Below, one piece after another: positions 56,233-64,000 of a stretch of DNA of 64,000 bases (position 1 is its first letter; every line of letters starts with the position of its first letter). The position numbers were made by a program, and so were the translations under genes. The notes below the pieces were generated by a model. That model had not been told where the DNA came from, made no database searches, and saw nothing but the letters and a program-made list of their open reading frames with translations. The stretch comes from Fusarium oxysporum f. sp. lycopersici 4287 (taxonomy: Eukaryota > Ascomycota > Sordariomycetes > Hypocreales > Nectriaceae), in the NCBI RefSeq assembly GCF_000149955.1, contig NC_030997.1, positions 2,154,714-2,218,713 on the forward strand, given 5' to 3'.

Positions 56233-57548
56233 ATGAAGTTGACCGCCTTTATCAGTCTCTGGTTGCTGACTCTATGCTATACAGCTCTGGCTGCCGAGGT
56301 CGTCCCCAGGTCCACCTTCACTGAGGTAACCGACTACGGCGACAACCCGACAGGTACTCGCATGTGGCTTTACGTTCCTAAGACCCTAGCACCAAAGCCT
56401 GCGGTAGTAGTTGGCATCCATTGGTGTACCGGTAGTGCCCAGGCATACTATCAGGGCACCCGGTGGGCATTCTACGCCGAGACATACGGTTACATCGTAA
56501 TTTATCCTCAGACACCGTACACTCAGGACAAATGCTCCGGCATGTGGCATCAAAGATGACCTTGACTCATGACGGTGGTGGTGCCNNNNNNNNNNNNNNN
56601 NNNNNNNNNNNNNNNNNNNNNNNNNNNNNNNNNNNNNNNNNNNNNNNNNNNNNNNNNNNNNNNNNNNNNNNNNNNNNNNNNNNNNNNNNNNNNNNNNNNN
56701 NNNNNNNNNNNNNNNNNNNNNNNNNNNNNNNNNNNNNNNNNNNNNNNNNNNNNNNNNNNNNNNNNNNNNNNNNNNNNNNNNNNNNNNNNNNNNNNNNNNN
56801 NNNNNNNNNNNNNNNNNNNNNNNNNNNNNNNNNNNNNNNNNNNNNNNNNNNNNNNNNNNNNNNNNNNNNNNNNNNNNNNNNNNNNNNNNNNNNNNNNNNN
56901 NNNNNNNNNNNNNNNNNNACGACCAAAAATGCAAATCTACCACGGGTCAGTAGATGAAGTGTTGAATGTACAGAACTATTACGAAACCATTAAACAATGG
57001 ACTGGTGTGTTTGGCTATTCAGCTGAGCCAAAATCTACAACTGCCAACGTCCCACGGAGTCCGTATACTCGATACGTTTTTGGCGACAAGCTACAGGTGA
57101 CGTAAACAACTAACTTTCTTTGAACAGTTTTGCTGACATTTGCTATAGACATTTTTGGGCCAGGGTATTACTCATAATATTGATGTGTTCCCAGAAGAAG
57201 ATTTGAAATGGTTTGGCTTTACTGTAAGTTACATTACCTACTTCCTGTACATCAGCTAACGAATTCTCAGGATCCAGTGACACCATCGCCCACTATTACT
57301 GCCACCGTACCTACGAACACTGGTGGTTCGGAGGGATCTCCTCAATGGGGTCAGTGTGGTGGCATGGGTTGGACAGGTCCTAAACAGGTAAGTAGGCGAT
57401 AACTGCTTCAATTTGCATAAACATTAATAGAAATTGCAGTGCGCAACTCCCTATAACTGCGTTAAGATTAACGATTGTAAGTCCCCTAATTTGGTTTATC
57501 TTGGATTTCATGCTAATATCTCTACAAGGGTATTCTCAGTGCCAATAA
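56233..57548 (+). CDS. Secreted CE1 esterase with C-terminal CBM1
   Basis: PHB-depolymerase/CE1-type carbohydrate esterase (acetylxylan or feruloyl esterase) fused to a cellulose-binding CBM1. Signal peptide MKLTAFISLWLLTLCYTALA; then TEVTDYGDNPTGTRMWLYVP and AVVVGIHWCTGSAQAYYQGT. At ~56545 the frame runs into TGA, while the expected SKMTLTHDGGG continues in another frame, so a one-base error or mutation is likely. The nucleophile (GxSxG) and Asp lie in the 333-base gap. After it: RPKMQIYHGSVDEVLNVQNY; exons end 57096, then 57149-57223, 57271-57387, 57440-57476 and 57529-57548. The catalytic His falls in GQGITHNIDVFPE. A Thr/Pro linker leads to the CBM1 (SPQWGQCGGMGWTGPKQCAT to NDWYSQCQ) with its aromatic and Cys residues complete. 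The last exon has only 20 bases. Confidence 0.85.
56586..56918. other. Assembly gap (333 N)
   Basis: Run of N within the esterase coding region; it removes the expected GxSxG nucleophile segment. Confidence 0.98.
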
Positions 57549-60535
57549 TTGTTCCGGGGACACAGCTTTGCGTTAGAGAGTACTCGACAATTAATGCTAG
57601 CGTAAATACTAGATAGCAAATCTGACCTAATAAGTTTTTGGCAATTTCTCTCTCGCGCCAAATTTTGGCAAGCATGGCTATACCTTCGGCCCTTGGACCG
57701 GGATCGGGCCATGGGTAAGGGACAAGTTTTCTCTCCATTAGTGTCAAGCTAATTTGCAAGGAAAAGGCAATTTTGTTTACTTCATTTACTTTAAAATTGA
57801 GATTAACCTAGGCTGTCGAACCATAATTGCCTGCTTCCACGTCCTGCCCCAGATATCTGGGTAGCATCTTGCCATCTGAAAGTCAGTAAGCTCGTGGGAA
57901 AGGGATAGATACCTTGTAACTTGTTTTATTCTAGGCATATCAAGAAGGTAATGGCATATAGCATCTTTGCTTGGCTTCGCTACAAGGAGGATTCGGTAGA
58001 CCCGAAGACTTATGTCAAAAACTAGATCTTCAAGCCAGCACCTCAATGTTCACACCATTGATTATACCGAAAAAGTGCAGTCCGTTAAAGATGCCGGCTG
58101 GGGTCAAGCAGAGACCAAGATATTGATCCGTACAATCAACTGATTCATTATTCCTTTCATCAGTCTCCTTTCTTTACTCTCGTTTCTTAACTATACTAAT
58201 ATCAGCAATACTTACATATCTTAATACACTTAAGCTAGACCTTGGTATGTCAGGTCTAATACATAATTATGTATTAATAATTTTCTTTTCCTTTTAAATA
58301 TAGTAAAGGCCTCTTTAAATATAACTGTAAAGAGATATAGATCTTGGATTTCGATTCCTTTTATAATAATAGTATATGGTATTTGCTATTTATTAATAAA
58401 TATTGTCTAGAATTATCTTCTATTAATGGTTATATAAGGCTTTATCCTCGTTGTTCTTTTATCTATTCGAGCGATGAAAATACTGAGTTTTCATGCCTTT
58501 GACTAAGATAAGTCGCAGCCTAATATTTTGCATCCACACGTTCTCCTACCAAATATGAGACAGACCAGAAGGCCTAGGAATCGAGAAGATCTACGAATTG
58601 TCCTATGCAATAGAGTATGTCGTATTTTACCACATTAGACTAGTATATTGCTTGAGACACGGCAGGCAGGCCAGTGAGCAACCGGAGCTACTTGATCTCA
58701 TGTGCCAGGGGCGTATTAAATATCTGAAATGACAACTCAATGCATATTTTCAAGATTCTAAGCGGGCAATGTATTAAGCCTCTGAAAATAACCTTTGTAG
58801 TGCACATCTAAAACCTTTGCCAGAGGGCAATATGGTTGCATGTAGCAAGCTTCGAGTTTATATGATAAAACTTGAAACTGAACTTTGTCCTTCTATCGAT
58901 GCCGATCCGTTTTGCAGGCAGCTCTCAACTGCCTAAAAGCTGACACGACGTCATGTTCCAGCAGTATAGTGCAGGTCCTTCCTTATATGGACTCGTTCAT
59001 TATCTATCTGTACTTAGGTATAGCGGGTTGCGAATAAATTCCTAAACTCTGTTACCGTCGGACTCTATATCAAAAATCTGTTCACCCCGTCCTGGCAAGA
59101 TGACTAATGGCATAGTGGCATCTTGTTATTATGTCTTCGAAAAGTACTTAACCTTACTTTAAGGTAACTTTTAATAATTAGTTTCTTAGGAGAAAAAGGC
59201 TTGTAAAAAGATCTATTAATATTATAAAAGTTATTAAATCCTTTTTTATAAGATACAAGTAATTTAAAAAACAAAGATTTTTATATAAGAATAATAAAAT
59301 ATAAAATAAATTTTAATAAGAAACTTAGTAATAAAGCTAGAAGCTATTATAAATAATAACCTTAAGTAGAATTTTACTTACTTTATAATCTTTTATATAT
59401 ATATAAAGTAAGGAGATATTAAGTTATTTATAGTTTCCTTAAAAGTTAAGAAATAGCTACTTAGAGCTAAATCACCAAAGGGGGATAATATAAGACTTCT
59501 AGGAGAAACTAAATATATCTTTAAAACTATGCTATCTATTACAGGTTGGGCTCAGGTACATAGGTAAACGAGGAACGCGTCGGGCAGAATATAATCTATT
59601 GCTACGGATAGGCACTGCAGGCAGGTCAGCCTCGATTGACAAGACGTAGCTCGAGGAGCTACGTTTAGGGGCTATGTGGTCGGTGAACAACGTCTACGCG
59701 ATAATGTATCGCCACGTGATCTGGATCCATCTGGTTAATGGTCTAGGGTAGGCCGGTCTGGCCTCGAGCTATGACACTACCTTTAGATTATAAGAATATA
59801 AGGCTAGGAGGAGCAAGGGAGGTAATAATAAGTATAAAATATTTAGTAAAATACCTAAAACATTAAAGAGGTAAAGACGTTTTATAAATAGTTAGTAAGC
59901 TAGATTCTAGAAGAGAGCTAATAAATGTCTTCTTTGTACTTATGAGTGTTAAGCTGATCATATGTACGGGCGATGTTGTACCTGACGTGATTGGTGGTTG
60001 TGAAATGAAAATTGTAGGACATACGTGACGTAACCGATGAGATCTTAACATGTACCGTCGGCCTCGTTAAATATTGCAGAACTGGGCGAAAATGCTCAGT
60101 TAAATCGGAGAACCTATCTCATAAACCAACGCCAGGTATTGCCGCAGCTAGTGGTTGTCGAAGAGCTTTAACCGCTTATTCCTGTCTGCAAATTATATAC
60201 TGAGAAACCTGAAGCAACAAGACGCTTGTCGATTTAAGGACTTAATCAAACCTCGGGGGAACACCAGAAAGAAATGATAAGAAAGATAAGTAGGGAAAAT
60301 AGGCTAAAATAAAGAATATAGCCTAAAAAGGTAATAAGGAGAGATATAACTAAAAAAAACTAGAAAAAGAGATATAGCTAGAAAAGCATAAACTAGTGCC
60401 TAGATTATAAAAGAGTTTTGCCTAAAGTTAAATAATCTATCAAGCTCAGGATCATTAAGCGCTGCTTCAAGTCGTTCAAGTCTTATCAGCGACAACTCGG
60501 GAACGTGGACAGAACCTGAATCATCAGTCCATAAG
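57549..60535. other. AT-rich, RIP-like desert
   Basis: Three kilobases with no gene. 58140-58450 and especially 59110-59540 are extremely AT-rich (TTATAT/TAATA runs), as expected of heavily RIP-degraded repeats. 59540-59790 is a GC-rich island containing a perfect 9-bp stem hairpin at 59644-59664 (ACGTAGCTC-GAG-GAGCTACGT). Short frames at 57786-58140 are unassigned. Confidence 0.55.
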
Positions 60536-61066
60536 ATGGTCAATTTCGCACTCGCCCTTATACCTGACGAAACACTCCAAGCCACCATCGATAAGTTCTT
60601 CAAGACGCAGTGGCACAATACTCTCAACCAGAGAGCATATACTGTTCTGGCGTCCAGACCAGCACCCCTATTTATCGAAACAAGGACTACAAGCAGCACC
60701 GCGGATCGCAGCAAGGTGCAACTAGGGATATGGGTAGCAGCATGGTATCAACGTCTACGAGATGCAAATTCCGCCAAGATTCCTACCTCTATTGCTTTGT
60801 TGCAGTATGTGGGAACGTTTGGCATGTGCTTTTCGCTGCTGATGAAAAAGACAAGATTGTAGGTTCTTCCTCCTCCTGTTGGCAAGGCTTATGCTAATGT
60901 GATGCAGACGCTTATTGATCAAGCGATTCGCATTGTTGATACAGCAAGTATAGTAGGAATGTATCAGCTTCTCACGGCTCTGAGGGTGATTAGGAAGTGG
61001 GCAGATACGGAGTTTTGCACGTGGATTGGTGATTTTCTAGCGAACATTGAGATTCCCTCACAGTAA
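60536..61066 (+). pseudogene. PD-(D/E)XK nuclease-like protein, frameshifted
   Basis: Fungal PD-(D/E)XK nuclease-like family (abundant in Fusarium accessory regions). Frame 1 reads MVNFALALIPDETLQATIDK, then LASRPAPLFIETRTTSST and SKVQLGIWVAAWYQRLRD, carrying the (D/E)xK-like FIETRT strand and QLGIW helix. At ~60805 similarity moves to a second frame (GNVWHVLFAADEKDKI), then at ~60865 to a third (LPPPVGKAYANVMQTLID, VGMYQLLTALRVIRKWADTE) to the stop at 61066. Two frameshifts. Upstream of the Met the frame stays open over a Ser-rich stretch (60410-60535), but the usual N-terminal ~150 residues are missing. Confidence 0.65.
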
Positions 61067-61920
61067 TAAAACAACAATTGTACCTGCTCCGATCTCGGCC
61101 CTAGAAAACCAGGGAGCATGTACCTCCCTGGAATGCCCTTATTGAATGAGTAACCCATCTCTACAACTTCTGAACACGGGTATGTGCTTCCACTAGCGTT
61201 ATACAAAGTTTATTACATGGCAAAATGTAGTCCTGCGAGGGACTGGCCACTGGCTCTGCCTCGACCGTTTGGCCTGTGAGATACGTGTCAGCAGGAATCA
61301 AAATTCGCCGATAGAGGAGTAATCACTGAACAATTTCGAAGTATCGTCATATAGACATGAAATATTGAAGCCAAGAACATATATCTCTTCCTGTCGCGCA
61401 CGCTGTAAGACATATAAGAATGGCTTCTGATAGCATCTCCTGCAACCTATGCTTCGGCCTTTATCATCTGGATGAAATAAATAAGATTCTGCCATGCGTT
61501 TGCTATGGACCGCTCATCGAAAGCAAAATCGGAACTGGCATCAAGCTAGGTCTTCTCGTGGTGGGTCAGATCTAGACTCGCGATGCTGTTTTTCTCGAGT
61601 TCAACAAACTGAGCAGTGGTCAAAGCCGTGTTGGTACCACTGAGACCGACGACAAGTCCCATCTGAGAAAGATCCCTTGGACGGACTCTGGAAAGTCTTG
61701 ACGGATATTATCAACGAAGCTGATGTTCGGGTTTGTCGAAGACGTTGAATCAGATGATAAATGTCTGTGATTTCTTTTAGGAAAGCTGACATAATATATA
61801 TCCTAACCAGTGTTGCCAACAAACCTTGGATACAAGTAATTGCCATCCTGTTCAGCTCTGTGAATGATCCTCTCTAGCATTTTCAAGAGTTCCGGGGCTT
61901 CGGTGCGTGCCTGGACGTCA
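60976..61920. repeat. Better-preserved copy of duplicated block
   Basis: Counterpart of 43285-44162. It covers the last codons of the PD-(D/E)XK pseudogene, ~740 bases of intergenic DNA and the 3' end of the kinase pseudogene. Confidence 0.75.
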
Positions 61921-63334
61921 ACCTGCAACAAGTGGTCTTGAATCAGCTGGATGAGATCTGCCAAAGCAGTATCGCCACTGCAAAGTGGATGACCCCGTAA
62001 ATGGCCAATCGCCTCGATGACTGCAGAGTGGATCTGGATTAAGTTGTCTGACGTCTGGACGAAAAAGCTTCCAAATGCGTCTTTGGGATCATCTCGAGTA
62101 CGCCTGGACTTTCTGAAACTTCTGACTGTGCTGTAGTCAAAGACGAGCCAGACCGTAAATTCGAGAAACATGCAGCCTAGAGACCACATGTCATATCGAC
62201 GACCTCTCGGTTTGCCCTCTCTTTGGTCTGACTGGGCTTCAGGCGCTTCGTACGTGACTGTGGACTGTTGGCAGTTTGTGGGATCTTGTCTCATGCTCGT
62301 GATCTCTCGATGGATCTTGGAAACTCCAACATCTGCAAGGATCAGTCTTCCTCTACTGTCCATGACAGCATCATCATGCGCCTTGAGAAAATGAAGAACG
62401 TTTTGAGGCTTTATGTCTCCGTGCCGAGTATTTTTGCCGTGCAAAGCGTTGATCGCACTCACGATGCCCAGAATTTGGCGGAGAGACCACACCACCAATT
62501 CTTGGGAGCGTGGTATTGTGTCATTAGCCTTCCAAAAGTCTCTAAGATCTCCACCATCAGCCCAAGGAAATATAAAATAGCATATAGATCCCTTCTGACA
62601 GGTAGCGATCAGTTTGATGAGATGCTCGTGCTTAAGAGACTGTATGAGCTCTAGGTTTGTTTTTTCCTTCTCAAACGCCTCGTCATTGTTGACCTCTTTG
62701 AGAGCAACATATGGCTCCGGGTCATTCTAGAGCTTGTGAGCGTCAAAGTACTCTTGTAAGGGATGGTTATTGTGACCTTGAAGATTGATTGATGGGCCCC
62801 ATGGATCTTGCATTTGTGTAGCACGCTGTTCGGACCACTTTTGCATTTCATGACACAGTCTATTAGGGGGAGAGGGCATTTCGTGTCCAGCGAGATATGT
62901 TGACCGAGAGCATTGAGGACAGGCGCTTGTACCAGCCATTGGAAGTTTAGAAAGTCCCGCACTCTCGCCTCCCTCGGCCACAGAGAAAATGACGGGAAAG
63001 CTTTTCCAGTCTTGGCGGACATCAGGACATTTTCATCGTCTCCGCTCATGGATTGTCGAATAAGAGGAAGATCTTCATCGCTGATGTTATCGCGACACAC
63101 AAGATCAACGATAGCTTGTGCCTCTTGAATAAGAACCAGGATTGAAAATATCCTTCTGGCCTGCTTTAATATTGTGCGTGGTAGACTGCGATTTGAGAAG
63201 CATCGCTTCCTAACAGGGACTTCCGACTTGATGTTGTCCTCAGTTACTCTTGCGCTGATCTCACTCAGTGGTAAGAACTCTGCGTCTTCGTGACAAGGGA
63301 TGAGGCATTTATTTAACTGCCTGTAGAGAGACAT
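61803..63334 (-). pseudogene. Protein kinase gene with one frameshift and one stop
   Basis: Fungal Ser/Thr kinase-like protein of ~510 codons. N-terminal helical region from MSLYRQLNKCLIPCHEDAEF to VLHKCKIHGAHQSIFK in one frame; at ~62780 a missing base moves the frame to GHNNHPLQEYFDAHKL, followed by TAG at 62729-62727 where the frame otherwise continues NDPEPYVALKEVNNDEAFEK (catalytic Lys in VALKEV). The rest is open to the stop: LKHEHLIKLIATCQKGSICY, GDLRDFW, catalytic loop HGDIKPQNVL (HGD instead of HRD), ADVGVSK in place of DFG, YEAPEAQSD (APE) and RYDMWSLGCMFLEF. The TAG could be CAG-to-TAG. Apart from these two lesions the gene is well preserved. It is tail to tail with the PD-(D/E)XK pseudogene. 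Confidence 0.75.
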
Positions 63335-64000
63335 TTTATGTCTTTATTCGATTTTGGTTTGGGAGGCTTGCCCTTGTTGCCGACCGCGTTGATTTTTCAG
63401 GGAAAGATTAACAGGGGTTGATAGTGTTCTTTTACGCTACGATCTAGGCATTCTGACAAGGAAACACATGAGTGGACTGCCATGCGAACTGTGAGGCTCT
63501 GCGGTTCGGCGGCCTCATAAGGCGATCGGACTTGTGAGCTGCTTAGCATCCGAGGTCAATTGAGTAAGCTGTTCCCTGACCCTGACAAGGGGAAAGAAGC
63601 CTAAATGAGAAAACTGGACCGATAGGCGTTTTGGGGTGATGGCCTCAATTGCAAACCAGGCAAAGAATGTGGCAGGCCTCAATGTCAGCGAATGCAACAT
63701 CATCACACCACTTGAGTGAGAATACCATTGACGCCTGTCAGCAGCACAACACCATCACAATAATGATATGGCATTCTCACAGCCTGGTGTCACATTCAAT
63801 TGAGAGCTTCTGTTGATTAATCGTTGATAAAAATAGACAGTTACAATACAAGATCGGGTATCTGACAAGGACTAAAGAGCAGTGCTAATAGCTTGTATTG
63901 ATTAGAGATTGGTCGTTCGATAGTATGATATGTGCGAGATCTATCAAGCCAAACATCAAAACAGCCCATGTAAGTCAAATTCCAGGCATAACATGGCTGT
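63335..64000. other. Flank upstream of kinase gene
   Basis: Contains the presumed promoter side of the kinase gene. No other gene, RNA or repeat seen up to the window end. Confidence 0.5.

Overview
This window is eukaryotic DNA from a filamentous ascomycete, most likely a Fusarium or close relative. Three things point there: short GT-AG introns (about 45-60 bases) with fungal branch sites, families typical of that group (NACHT-ankyrin NLR-like protein, secreted carbohydrate-active enzymes, PD-(D/E)XK nuclease-like proteins), and Hop-like and Fot-like DNA transposons. It looks like an accessory or subtelomere-like region of a draft assembly: three runs of N (19408-19815, 40516-40615, 56586-56918), low gene density, many relics and C-to-T/G-to-A decay of the type caused by repeat-induced point mutation (RIP).

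Layout. 0.3-3.3 kb: an intact four-exon NLR-like gene. 6.5-7.3 kb: a three-exon four-helix membrane protein. 7.7-12.4 kb: a divergent pair, an MFS sugar transporter (frame broken near TM4) and an intact secreted GH51 arabinofuranosidase; part of their shared intergenic DNA recurs, decayed, downstream of GH51. 13.9 kb: a small membrane protein. 16.2-17.5 kb: a secreted alginate-lyase-superfamily polysaccharide lyase. 19.1-20.8 kb: an alcohol acetyltransferase-like gene interrupted by a gap. 21.6 kb: a pseudogene. 23.2-24.0 kb: a charged hypothetical protein with a cluster of GATA sites upstream. 25.0-25.8 kb: glutathione S-transferase. 26.6-27.4 kb: SGNH/CE3-like hydrolase. 27.7-30.6 kb: a complete Hop-like Mutator element with perfect 102-bp terminal inverted repeats, a 9-bp target duplication and an uninterrupted 852-residue transposase. 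31.2 kb: an MFS relic. 32.8-34.4 kb: secreted PI-PLC-like protein. 36.2 kb: a Tc1/mariner relic. 36.9-38.4 kb: a proteinase K-like subtilase with a GC-AG intron. 40.6-41.5 kb: a CYTH-like protein.

From 41.5 kb to the end most recognisable sequence is dead: relics of PD-(D/E)XK, kinase, NAD(P)-binding epimerase, GH1 beta-glucosidase, Fot transposase, arrestin-like and M20 peptidase genes, and a complete RIP-mutated Fot element (53242-55099). Two better-preserved genes stand in it: an intact O-methyltransferase (50.1-50.8 kb) and a CE1 esterase with a C-terminal CBM1 (56.2-57.5 kb, with a gap and a probable frame break). At the right end a PD-(D/E)XK nuclease-like pseudogene and a protein-kinase pseudogene lie tail to tail, and the tails of both recur together at 43.3-44.2 kb.

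How the genes fit together (inference): the secreted enzymes (GH51, polysaccharide lyase, SGNH/CE3, CE1-CBM1, subtilase, PI-PLC, relic GH1) plus a sugar transporter suggest a plant-cell-wall or host-interface role. The NLR, kinase and nuclease-like families are the expanding, fast-decaying families usual in fungal accessory compartments. I saw no convincing tRNA, rRNA or CRISPR.
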